NCBI GenBank assembly: GCA_037954665.1
Contig: JBBMOL010000018.1
Span: 7,502,001-7,566,000 of the forward strand
DNA from: Laguncularia racemosa
Lineage: Eukaryota > Streptophyta > Magnoliopsida > Myrtales > Combretaceae
Direction of reading: 5' to 3'
DNA length: 64,000 nt
Part shown: one piece after another, positions 34,664 to 44,413 of the stretch
Numbering within the stretch: position 1 is the first letter of the stretch
Layout: every line of letters starts with the position of its first letter
Program-made: the position numbers and the translations under genes
The notes under the pieces: model-generated
Told to the model about the DNA's origin: nothing
Seen by the model: the letters and a program-made list of their open reading frames with translations, nothing else
Database searches by the model: none

Positions 34664-35017
34664 TAAGCTACACCAGCGTCATAGGAATATCTGGTAGCCA
34701 CAATTCCCCTGGCTCAACGAGATATTTCCGGAATATTTCCCCCCAACCAAAACCCAAAACGTGAGTGGTCAACATCACAAGGAAGCTAAAAAACAAAAAA
34801 CAAAACCTAGAGGTTTCTTGTAATAAAGCTTAACAGAACCGAGAATATGAGTGGCATAAACAGCCCCAGCACCAAAATTAGTAAAAATAGTAATCAAGAC
34901 ATGTTCTTTGATATTAAAAGACCCTGGATTCATAGTAAATTCCCACTTTGTACACTTGAAAATACACGCGTTTTGATAAAGATTTAGCCATCAAATGACC
35001 AATTGGCACAACAGCAA
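34664..35017 (-). pseudogene. Oligopeptide transporter (OPT family) fragment
   Basis: The minus strand reads PIGHLMAKSLSKRVYFQ (about 35010-34960). After a frameshift come CTKWEFTMNPGSFNIKEHV and LITIF (34957-34890), and after another frameshift TTHVLGFGWGEIFRKYLVE and PGELWLP (34770-34690). These are the conserved NPGPFNxKEH and GWAGxFRKYLVEP stretches of plant OPT proton-coupled peptide transporters. About 115 codons of an about 700-residue protein are present. It runs in the same direction as the UBP pseudogene and joins it with almost no gap near 34664. Confidence 0.75.
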
Positions 35018-35265
35018 TCCAAAAAAAAAAAAACAGAAGAAATTGATGCCACAGGACCACAGAGATGAAATCTTTCCGGGAAAGCAAAAAAAAAAAAAAA
35101 AACGCGATGTAATTTAAGATTTTTTCCTTGCCTTCGTTGTAGACCCCAAGACGAGTAATGGGATTGGTTGATTAGGATTGGGGATTTAGGAAGAATCCAA
35201 ACAGAAACTGTGTCGTCCCACTCGATTGCTTCTCGCACTGAAGTAAATTCGTCCGAGGCGAACAT
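35018..35265 (-). pseudogene. Unidentified minus-strand gene fragment
   Basis: A minus frame at 35265-35100 reads FASDEFTSVREAIEWDDTV and WILPKSPILINQSHYSSW before a poly-T run (A run at 35083-35101 on plus). It looks like part of a host gene or 5' leader, but I do not recognise it. The copia element E4 abuts it at 35266, and the possible continuation on the far side of E4 is at 41811-41863 and 43489-43655. Confidence 0.35.
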
Positions 35266-35492
35266 TGAGAAATAAGATTACATAATCAAATTACTATTCA
35301 TAGATTAGTTTGTTTTCTATTATTATTATTTTATTGTTGCTTTGTTAGTTTGTTAATCACCAGTGTTATCATCAGAATTGTTTGTGATATTGCTCCATAT
35401 TTTGTGGAATATAGTTTGTATAAGTTATATTTAAAGCACCAGTATTCATTCAATAACATATTAGAAAAAATTCTATATTTCTTGTGTTATTA
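35266..35492 (+). repeat. E4 5' LTR
   Basis: 227 bp, starting TGAGAAATAAG and ending TTGTGTTATTA. It matches 41576-41810 with about 20 differences by eye. The end is TA rather than the usual CA. Confidence 0.8.
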
Positions 35493-35504
35493 TGGTATTA
35501 GAGC
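35493..35504 (+). other. E4 primer binding site
   Basis: TGGTATTAGAGC directly follows the LTR and is one base from the initiator tRNA-Met site TGGTATCAGAGC. Confidence 0.8.
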
Positions 35505-35545
35505 AGAACTAATCCAATTTTCTCTTACTTTACACATATATCTCC

Positions 35546-36718
35546 ATGGCTCATATTATTGTCACCAATGTTGACAACACTTCCACTACAAAACCAAATA
35601 CTATAGTTCACTTTAACCCAGCATCTCAGCTTCCTATTAAACTCAACGAGAGCTCAAACTTTTTAATATGGAAAGCTCAATTCTCCGTGTTAATGCATGG
35701 ACACAATATCTATGGACATTTGGATGGTTCTATTCTAGCCCCCACTTCAACCATTGTTGAAAATGAGAAGGAGGCTCCAAATCCTACCTACATCCTCTGG
35801 TTTCGCCAAGACCAATTGATTCAAAATGCACTTATCGCATCTATTGATCCCACCATTGCATCCACCATTGCCATTGCCTCCTATGCTAAACAAGCCTAGG
35901 ATTCACTACATTTGGCATTTGCCAACAAATCTCAAACTCAAATCTTCAGTCTTCGTGACCAACTTGCTCATTGTTTTAGAGATTCTCAGCCGGTTGTTGA
36001 TTATCTAAGACGTATTCACTCATTACCTGATGAACTAGCTATTGTTGGATCACCCATCACGAATGAAGAACTAATTGTCATGATTCTTAATGGTCTTGGG
36101 TCTAATTTTCATGAAATTTCAGCTGCCATTCATGCTCACGAGTCAACCATTACCTATGAAGAGCTTTATGAGAAACTCCTGGATCATGAAGTTTTTCTTC
36201 ACCATCATGAATCCAAGAAAACTTCCCCCATCACTACTAACGTTGCACAAAAACAAAACTCCTCTCAACACAATTCTAATAATAAGGTTAATGGACAGAC
36301 CAATGGATTTCAACCATCTTTATTACCATGGCGTTCTTCAGGTTCATATTTTCAGCAACAACATGCTACCAATCCTAGTAGGCCAATGTAGCGTATGCCT
36401 AGCACTCATTCATTTGCTCCCTCTATTGTCCGCTATCAGCTATGTGACCGAATAGGTCACATTGCAAGTGTATGTCGTTCGAAGTCTCATGATCACATGC
36501 AAGCAAAAGCCAATTACATGAGCAGTTTTGTGACTTCTTCCCAACCATGGATTATTGATTCGTGCGCCTCTCACCACATCGCTGGTGATGCTTCAAATCT
36601 TACAATCGCTCAAGATTATCAAAGTCCTAATGACATCTCCATAGGTAATGGTAACACCATTCCTATTTTGCATAATGGTACTGCTCTTTTGAAGTCTTCA
36701 AACCATTCTTTTCAATGA
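35546..36718 (+). pseudogene. gag: E4 gag and protease
   Basis: One frame from ATG 35546 runs to 36718, with stops at 35897 and 36389. The N-terminal gag part has ASQLPIKLNESSNFLIWKAQ, the standard copia gag opening. The middle shows FRDSQPVVDYLRRIHSLPDE. A zinc knuckle reads YQLCDRIGHIASVC (36433-36475). The protease site is WIIDSCASHHI (36548-36580), where the normal DSGAS has Gly changed to Cys. The protein would form the virus-like particle; this copy is inactive. Confidence 0.75.
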
Positions 36719-37684
36719 TCCAACACCATGTGTGCTCCTGAAATTAAAACAAATTTAATTTCTATCTCTTAATTTTTCAGGCAATAACCTCTATGATTTT
36801 TTCCTACAAAATTTGTGTGAAGGATTGAATTCAGGACAATGCTGTGTGCAGATGAATAGACATGGACTTTATAAATGCCATCTAGTGCACCGTCACACAA
36901 GTCAATGCGACTACTCTTGCTTCATCATTTTCGCTATGGCATCGTCGGTTGGGCCATCCTCAGCGACGAACTTTAAGTAATATTGTTTCCAAATTTTCAT
37001 TACCTATTTCTGATTTCAATTCATTTTAATTTTGCGATTCTTGTTGTTCCAATAAAATGCATCGCCTTCCTTTTTCTAATCATTCTATATCAAGCACATG
37101 TACATTCTAAATTATTTTTAGTGACTTATGGGGACCATCAACAATTAAATCTATAGATAATAAATCCTACTATGCCTTATTTGTTGATCACTTTTTGAAA
37201 TATATGTGTTTATACACTGTTAATTCCAAATCTAATGTCCAGCAAATCTTTAAACACTTACATCCTCTACTTGAGCATCACTTTAATAAGAAAATTATCT
37301 CTTTACACACAGATGGGGGTGGTGAGTACATTAGGTTATCACAATACCTTAAAGATACAGGAATTGAACTCATTGTCACTCCACCTTACACTCCTCAAAG
37401 AGTTGCTACTGTTGAGTGTCGTCATCACCACATTGTTGTAACTACACGCACATTGTTAAATCAGGCTTCTTTTCCTCCCAGTTTTTGGTCTTTTGCTTGT
37501 ACTCATGTTGTTTACCTTATCAATCGGCTTCCTATGCTAATCCTTCGTGACACTAGTCCTTATGAGGTTCTTTTTTCCAAAGCTCCCAAGTATGATTCGA
37601 TTCGTTTTTTTTTTTTTTTTTGTTATTTATGCTACTCGTAGCTTAAGCCTTATTCTGCTAACAAATTACAACCTCGATCACGTC
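36719..37684 (+). pseudogene. E4 integrase, interrupted by solo LTR B
   Basis: The pre-integrase region shows His and Cys residues near 36890 (CHLVHRHTSQ). The core begins SDLWGPSTIKS near 37125, then HTDGGGEYIRL (37305-37335) and the glutamate in TVECRHHHI (37408). All three acidic positions are still visible. The open stretch 37195-37641 ends in a T15 run that shifts the frame. It is cut at 37684 within the KLQPRS-type motif; the motif continues as RPCIYLGFP after the insert at 39441. Confidence 0.75.
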
Positions 37685-39256
37685 TGATAGAGCTATTTTA
37701 TACTCAATCTTTATAGTATAAATTGTGTTAAATTATTATTGATTTTATAGAAATCATAAGGAAATGGTACTTTAATTCTATCATCGTGATAAATCAGGTT
37801 AAATGGAGTCAAGGATGCTAATTCAAGTAAATTAGAGAAGTCATCTACAACTTGGTTCAAAGACAAGGATTTACACCGCCAGAGGGAAGTACATAAGCGT
37901 GTAATTGAAGCACACGGCCGAGTACTTGGTTTTGAATCAACAGGAAGATACACGGTTGAAGTACACGGCCGTGTATCGAAAGCACGGTTTGAGGCATGGC
38001 CATGGCGCAAACCGTGTTACACACTGGACAAGAAGGCGGAAATGAGGACTTTCAACAGAGAGAGACACGGCTTAGGGCACGGCCGTGGTGGAAGCCGTGG
38101 GAGAAACCGTGCTTGGAGCCGTGGTGGAAGCTAGGTGTGCCAAGGAGAAGAAAGTGTGGAACATCAACCAGATGAAGGCACGGATTGAAATCTAGCCATG
38201 GGTGTAACCGTGGTACACACTGGACACGGATGAAGACTTGTAGATTATGCACAGATGAAGGCATGGCTTGAAATCTGGCCGTGTGTGTAACCGTGGTACA
38301 CACTGGGCTAGGATGAAGACTTGAAGAATATGCACAGAGGATGGCACGGCTTGACCCACGGCCGTGTGGTAGGGCGTGCCAGGCAGACGAATCTTCACTT
38401 CTCGAAATCTACTTGGAAAAGGAAAGATATTTTCGTATCTTGCTAGCAAAAGATCACATGCTATCTCTCTAATAATATAAATAGAACCAACCCTAGAGGG
38501 TTAGGAGAACTTTTGAATCTTTGGATCTTGAAGAACCTTGGATCATCTTGGAGGCAGAGCAGGCAACCGGGTTCATCATGTCTTTACTTTTTATTTTCGT
38601 TTTGTTGATGAACATGAGTAGCTAAGCTACTTTTCTAGCCAAAGGGTCATAGATGTTTAATTCTCCACGAATTGTGAGGTCTAATTGACTTGTATTTAAT
38701 CTATTCTTTGTTTTCGGGTATTTATATATCTTCTAATCGTTTTGTCATTATTATCTTTGTTGATTGGTATGAATAGAGCTCTTCTACTCAATTAGCAAGT
38801 TAATATATTGTCAACTAGCACGTCAAATCCGTAATTGTTTGATTGTTCTAGTCTTAGTGACGCAATAACATGTTTGGTTATAAAAGAGATGATCGAATTC
38901 ATGTTATGGAGGTGTATGATCATGTTTAAATAGGTTATCTTATAATCTACTGGCATGAATTGGTGGTCTCTCTAGATCTTAATGCTATTGATAGATTAAA
39001 TCCTAAGCGCTTGTCTAGGGTTGTTTAATCAATAAGAGAAATAATTCAAAGCGCTTGTCTGAGGTTATCGAGGAAGTAAGGAGAGATAGGTTGTTAAAGC
39101 TTGTTAATAACCATAACCAGTTTATCTAGGAACAAGAATAGAGAACATTTGCATCGATGATCAATTCCTAGAATTAAACTATCTTGATTCCTTTGGCTAG
39201 GCTTTTATTAATATCCGATTTTCTTACCTTGTTTTACTTTATTTTGATTCACAAAC

Positions 39257-39293
<37 letters not shown>

Positions 39294-39435
39294 ATCATTT
39301 TCTTTTCCCTTTTATTCTCCTTGAATAGAAATAAGTTTAACCAATCTCTGTGGATTCGACCCTACTCACCACTATATACAAATCATATAATTGTCTAGGA
39401 GTAGGTTTTATTTTTGTTGGATTCGACACCCTTCA
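37685..39435 (+). mobile_element. Solo LTR copy B of the 1.7-kb family, TSD ACGTC
   Basis: 1751 bp, starting TGATAGAGC and ending CGACACCCTTCA, flanked by perfect ACGTC at 37680-37684 and 39436-39440. Exact CACGGCCGTG palindromes are at 37964-37973, 38078-38087 and 38357-38366. A run of 35 C at 39259-39293 replaces a short CTCCCC-containing stretch of copy A. It is otherwise almost the same as copy A, so the insertion is young. Confidence 0.9.
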
Positions 39436-40075
39436 ACGTCCCTGTATATACTTAGGTTTCCCCATCAAATATTATTGTCATCAATGTTTTGATCCAATCT
39501 CCTCAAAAATATATTTATCCCGAGATTTTCTAATTTTTGAAAATATATTTCCTTATCAAAACATGTTTTCACACTACAAACAATTGGAGACTCAAGTAGA
39601 CATATATTTTTCATTCATGTCCTCCGCTGTTTCATCTTATCACACTTTCACACCTTCCACAACTTCTAATACTGATGTGTTACCAGATCCTATTCCATTC
39701 TTGGATGCCATGTCTACTTCACATGCACATCATGCAACGCCCATATCAGGTACATCCATCTTATGCCCTACTAGTAACATCACTGCTACTACAGTAAACA
39801 CACTACCCATACCTCCACTTTCTGCACCCTCAACATCAATCCCACCCACAACTTCACTCACTACCTCCCCGTCACCTCTTCAAGCTGTAAACTCCCTTGC
39901 TCCAATAAACACGGCACCAATTCCATTTCCTCCACCAGTCCCATCTACTCACCCTATGGTTACTCGTTCCAAAACTAGTAGCCTTACTCCCAAACATCAC
40001 TTCAATTATCACACTGCCCTTTTATCTCCTCAAATGATTCCCTACACCTATAAATAGGCTTGTTCTGATCCATTA
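39436..40075 (+). pseudogene. E4 linker between integrase and RT
   Basis: After the solo LTR the pol frame resumes with RPCIYLGFPIKYYCHQCF and KIYLSRDFLIFE. It is followed by a Ser/Thr/Pro-rich linker (39600-39960) and MVTRSKTSSLTPK (39957-39995), the standard stretch just before copia RT. It is open to 40057. Confidence 0.75.
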
Positions 40076-40980
40076 TTGTTTACTACAATGAAACAAGAGT
40101 TTAATGCCTTATTGCAAAGTTGGACATAAGACCTCATTCTACTAGATCCTTCTAAAAATATGGTTGCTTGCAGGTGGTTATTTCAAATCAAATATCTACC
40201 CGATGGTCGAATAGAGCGCTACAAAGTACAGTTGGTTACAAAAGGCTTCACCCAGCGCCTAGGCACTCATTATCACTCCACCTTCAATCCCGTCACCAAA
40301 CCTGCTATGGTCAGACTAGTTCTCACCATAACTGTGTAACACGGCTAGTCTGTACGTCGGCTTGATGTCAATAATGCGTTCCTTCAAGGGTACCTCGATG
40401 AAGAGGTATATATGCGATAACCTCCAGGTTTTGAAAATCCTCAACATCCATCCTATGTTTGTCATCTTAATAAGGCAATCTATGGTCTCAAGCAAGCCCC
40501 TTGTGCATGGTACATAGAGCTGCAAAATTACATGCTCTCTGTTGGGTTTGTCATGTCCCAATCTTACACTTCTCTCTTTATCTTACACAAGTTTGGTCTC
40601 ATCATTTATTTTCTAGCATATGTTGATGATATCATTGTCACCGGTAATGATTCAATAGGAGTTCGGAAAGTTATACAAGGTTTGGTCACTCAATTCTCTT
40701 TGAAAGATTTAGGGCCCCCACTTATTTTCTTGGTGTTCAAGTCCAGCATCACAACTCTGGTATCTACTTATCTTAGTTTAAATATGTGATAGATATACTC
40801 AGGGATACTCACATGGATGGCAGCAAAGGAGTGCCTACTCCTATGAGTTCATCTCGCTCTTTTTTCAATAGTACCGGTTCTCCCATCAATGAAAAAGATT
40901 ATCGCACTGTTGTTGGAAAACTTTAGTATTTGTCTTTCACTCGTCCTGATATCACCTATTCAGTCAACCGACTCTCTCAA
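40076..40980 (+). pseudogene. E4 reverse transcriptase
   Basis: RT motifs occur across three frames: CRWLFQIKYLPDG and KVQLVTKGFTQRLG (40172-40260), RRLDVNNAFLQGYLDEEVYM (40353-40412), YGLKQAPCAWY (40481-40510) and the polymerase box AYVDDIIVTGND (40617-40652). The order and wording are characteristic of Ty1/copia. Several stops and frameshifts disrupt it. Confidence 0.8.
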
Positions 40981-41575
40981 TTCATGCATCATCCTTTGGA
41001 AGTTCATTGGCGTGCTGTCAAGTGTCTCCTTCATTATCTAAATTAGACAAAGCATTATGGCCTCAATATTAACAGAAAATGTGACAATCGCCTATTAGCA
41101 TATTCAGATGCGGATTGGGCTGGTGACCCATCTAATCGCTCTTCTACCACTGATTATATTGTCTACTTTAGTCATACCCATAAGTTGGTCATCAAAAAAA
41201 CAACGTGCTATCTCACGCTCATCTATTGAAGCTGAATATCATGCAGTTGCAAGTGTCTTAGTTGAATTGAATTGGCTAACTCATTTACTCCGTGAACTTC
41301 ACATACAGTTAACTTCTATTCCACTTTTTTTGTGATAATGTTGGTGCTATTTATTTATGTCACAACCTGGTGTTTCACAGTCATATGAAGCACATTGCAA
41401 TAGATTTCCACTTTGTTTGCCAACAAGTTCAACACAACCAAGTTCAAATTCATCATCTTCATTTTGCTAATCAAGTAGCCGATCTCCTTACAAAGCATGT
41501 TCCCGATGCTGCTTTTTCAAATTGTTTTCGCAAGTTAGCCATTGTTGACACCACCGCCAACTTAAAGGGGCATAT
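40981..41575 (+). pseudogene. E4 RNase H
   Basis: The sequence reads AYSDADWAGDPSNRSST (41100-41145), KKQRAISRSSIEAEYHAVAS (41193-41250) and, near the end, HLHFANQVADLLTKHVPDAA (41450-41510). These are the copia RNase H landmarks and the acidic residues are present. A purine stretch (AAAGGGG, 41564-41570) before the LTR is the likely polypurine tract. Confidence 0.8.
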
Positions 41576-41810
41576 TGAGAGATAAGATTACATAATCAGA
41601 TTAGTATTATCTGTACAATATATTAGTTTTTTTTCTATTGTTATCACTTTACTGTTGATTTGTTAGTTTGTTAATTACTAGTGTTATCATCAGAGTTATT
41701 TGTGATATTGCTCCGCATTTTGTGGAATATAGTTTGTATTAGCTATATTTAAAGCACCAGTATTCATTCAATAACATATTAGAAAACATTCCATATTTCT
41801 TGTGTTATTA
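41576..41810 (+). repeat. E4 3' LTR
   Basis: 235 bp, starting TGAGAGATAAG and ending CTTGTGTTATTA, homologous to 35266-35492. Confidence 0.8.
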
Positions 41811-41863
41811 GATGCTAGCAAAGTGGTTAGTAGTTCAAACAATGGATATGACAGCGGAGTAGT
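41811..41863 (-). other. Remnant of host-fragment block between E4 and solo LTR C
   Basis: This short stretch carries on into 43489 once solo LTR C is removed. On the minus strand the joined reading has a run of open codons including FCALPMTTPLSYPLF. I do not recognise the gene. Confidence 0.35.
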
Positions 41864-43488
41864 TGATGGGCGTCGAATCCAACAAAAATAAAACCTACTC
41901 CTAGACAATTATATGATTTGCATATAGTGGTGAGTAGGGTCGAATCCACAGGGATTGGTAAAGATATTTCTATTCAAAGAGAACAATAAGAAAAAGGAAA
42001 ATGGGGGGTTTTGTTTGTGAATCAAATAAAGTAAAACAAGGTAAGAAAATCAGATATTGGTAAAAGCCTAGCCAAAGGAATCAAGATGGTTTAATTCTAG
42101 GAATTGATCATCAATGCAAATGTTCTCTATTCTTGTTCTAGATAAATTGGTTATGGTTATTAACAAGCTCTAACAACCTATCTCTCTTTACTTCCTCGAT
42201 AACCTCGGACAAGCGCTTTGAATTATTTCTCTTATTGATTAAACAACCCTTAGACAAGCGCTTAGGATTTAATCTATCAATAGCATTAAGATCTAGAGAG
42301 ACCACTAATTCATGCCAGTAGATTATAAGATAACCTATTTAAACATGATCACACACCTCCATAACATGAATTTGATCATCTCTTTTATAACCAAACATGT
42401 TATTGCGTCACTAAGACTAGAACAATCAAACAATTATGGATTTGACGTGCTAGTTGACAATATATTAACTTGCTAATTGAGTAGAAGAGCTCTATTCATA
42501 CCAATCAACAAAGATAATAATGACAAAACGATCAGAAGATATATGAATACCCGAAAGCAAAGAATAGAATAAATACAAGTCAATTAGACCTCACAATTCG
42601 TGGAGAATTAAACATCTATGACCCTTTGGCTAGAAAAGTAGCTTAGCTACACATGTTCATCAATAAAACGAAAATAAAAAGTAAAAACATAATGAACCCG
42701 GTTGCTTGCTCTGCCTCCAAGATGATCCAAGGTTCTTCAAGATCCAAAGATTCAAAAGTTGTCCTAACCCTCTAGGGTTGGCTCTATTTATACTATTAGA
42801 TGGAGAGCATGTGATCTTTTGCTAGCAAGATACGAAAATATCTTTCCTTTTTCAAGTAGATTTCGAGAAGTGAAGATACGTCTGCCTAGCACGCCCCACC
42901 ACACGGCCGTGGGTTAAGCCGTGCCATCCTCTGTGCATATTCTTCAAGTCTTCAACCGCGCCGAGTGTGAACCACGGTTACACACACGGCCCGATTTCAA
43001 GCCGTGTCTTCGTCTGTGCATAATCTTCAAGTCTTCATCCGTGTCCAGTGTGTAGCACGGTTACGCCCACGGCTAGATTTCAAGCCGTGTCTTCATCTGG
43101 TTGATGTTCCACACTTTCTTCTCCTTGGCACATCTATCTTCCACCACGGCTTCAAGCACGGTTTATCCCACGGGTTCCACCACGGCCGTGCCTTAAGCCG
43201 TGTCTCTCTCTGTTCAAAGACCTCATTTTCGCCTTCTTGTCCAGTGTGTAACACGGTTTGAACCTTGGTCGTGCCTCAAACCGTGCTTCCTCCGGTGGTG
43301 TAATTTCTTGTCTTGATCCAAGTTATAGATGACTTCTCTAAAATACTTGAATTAGCATCCTTGACTCCATTTAACCTGATTTATCACGATGATAGAATTA
43401 AAGTACCATTTCCTTATGATTTCTATAAAATCAATAATAATTTAACACAATTTATACTATAAAGATTGAGTATAAAATGGCTCTATCA
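41864..43488 (-). mobile_element. Solo LTR copy C of the 1.7-kb family, minus strand, TSD GTAGT
   Basis: 1625 bp, the reverse complement of copies A and B. It starts TGATGGGCGTCG and ends GGCTCTATCA on the plus strand, with perfect GTAGT at 41859-41863 and 43489-43493. Exact CACGGCCGTG palindromes are at 42902-42911 and 43181-43190. No internal coding region is present. Confidence 0.9.
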
Positions 43489-43655
43489 GTAGTCATAGGT
43501 AAAGCACAAAAGCACCTCAGTTGCGATTGAGAACCAAGCAAGGTCGCTACTCCAGTTGCTATCAAAATGAACCCACAATAACCGTTGACGCGACTCCGAT
43601 TACCAGAACAAGATCGTGTGGTGACATTTTCCAACAGATTGCACTATGATCCCTG
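43489..43655 (-). pseudogene. Unidentified minus-strand gene fragment
   Basis: A minus frame (43634 onward) reads ENVTTRSCSGNRSRVNGYCG and LLGSQSQLRCFCALPMTT, then crosses the solo LTR C site. The Arg/Ser-rich opening could be an organelle-targeting N-terminus, but that is a guess. It probably belongs to the same captured block as the OPT and UBP pieces. Confidence 0.35.
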
Positions 43656-44202
43656 TGGCTAAACCAAAAATAAATAAATAAAGAGAGGCATAAGTACACA
43701 ATTATAAGGGTATACATGAGAATGGATGAGAACGCTTACTTTTGTCCACAGCCGAGGCCAAAAATCTGAAGGTTGTCTTTTCTCTTCTCCTCGAAAATGT
43801 ATGCAAGCATGGAAGCACGACTTCCTCTTACTGTTGCAAGAAGTTTTAAGGCATCTAGTAAGGACACTTAAAAACTATGAGAGAGAGAGAGAGAGAGATA
43901 CTTAACATGTGTTGAGAAGGGCAATGTCACTTTGATAGTTTAAAGTGACATGCACAATTACGCAGTGTTGCGAGCTCGTGCACTGAAATATATATGATAA
44001 ATAAATTTGCAGCGCTGGTTCTAGATTCATATACTATTATCCATCTATAAATAAATTTATGAGCTATGAGGGCACCCTTGGCAGTAGTACTGCTACTTTA
44101 TAACAGTGTTTGCACCGAGTTGTGACCTAGCTATTCATGATATGCAATTAATGCCCAAAATATTTTAACTCCATCCAAAGAATTTTGGTCAAGAGAGCAA
44201 AA
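43656..44202. repeat. Second copy of E1 antisense-PMD segment and E1 3' end
   Basis: Positions 43656-43895 repeat 12070-12330 in the same orientation at roughly 80% by eye; shared blocks include GGCATAAGTACACAA, GAGAATGGATGA and AGCACGACTTCCTCTT. A (GA)n tract lies at 43876-43898. The rest leads to a weak purine tract (AAGAGAGCAAAA, 44191-44202) before the 3' LTR. The repeat flanks the E2-to-E4 insertion zone on both sides. Confidence 0.6.
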
Positions 44203-44408
44203 TGTAGAGGGCTAGAATTATTATATAAATATATTAAGCTAAGCCTATTTATTATTTTCCTTGACTCATTAGGTTAAGTGACAAGGCATAGTGTGTTCGG
44301 TTCAATTATTGGGATGACTTAGGGATGATTGGCTTTATGGGCTTGAAATACTCACATGTAGTGCGATACCTACGTAATACTCACATGACTCAGACCCCCT
44401 CATTTACA
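44203..44408 (+). repeat. E1 3' LTR, internally deleted
   Basis: 206 bp, starting TGTAGAGGGC and ending CTCATTTACA. It aligns with both ends of the 678-bp 5' LTR but lacks about 470 bp of its middle. The deletion junction lies near 44340, where ATACTCACATG occurs twice within 30 bases. Confidence 0.8.
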
Positions 44409-44413
44409 GAAGA
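44409..44413. repeat. E1 right target-site duplication (GAAGA)
   Basis: A perfect copy of 1003-1007, directly after the 3' LTR. Confidence 0.85.

Larger units (their letters stand above)
35266..41810 (+). mobile_element. E4: Ty1/copia retrotransposon
   Basis: The LTRs are short (35266-35492 and 41576-41810) with an initiator-Met primer site. Order is gag, protease, integrase, RT, RNase H, the copia arrangement. It contains solo LTR copy B, and without that insert the element is 4.8 kb, normal for copia. Coding is broken by a modest number of stops. I find no matching 5-bp TSD (left AACAT, right GATGC), so one end may have been altered after insertion. Confidence 0.85.
1008..44408 (+). mobile_element. 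E1: 43.4-kb Tat-type Ty3/gypsy retrotransposon, heavily nested
   Basis: The element is bounded by related LTRs (1008-1685 and 44203-44408) and a perfect GAAGA duplication. The order of its own parts is LTR, PBS, gag, protease, RT, RNase H, second RNase H, integrase, antisense PMD gene, LTR. Dual RNase H, the gag CRYH...C finger and the PBS type fit the Tat lineage of plant gypsy elements (family knowledge). All coding parts carry many nonsense changes and frameshifts, so the element is dead. About 11-12 kb is its own sequence. The rest is later insertions: a solo LTR, a gypsy fragment, E2 with E3 inside it, a host-gene-fragment block, E4 and further solo LTRs. Confidence 0.85.

Noticed and set aside
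35261..41815. A target-site duplication for E4
   Set aside because: The flanks AACAT and GATGC do not match in any small shift. The same holds for E5 (ATGTG and TTGAC).
31976..43655. Helitron as the vehicle of the captured gene fragments
   Set aside because: I looked for a 5' TC and a 3' hairpin plus CTRR on both strands. A CTAG lies at about 31978-31981 but no convincing hairpin precedes it, and the block has other insertions. Capture is supported but the vehicle is not identified.
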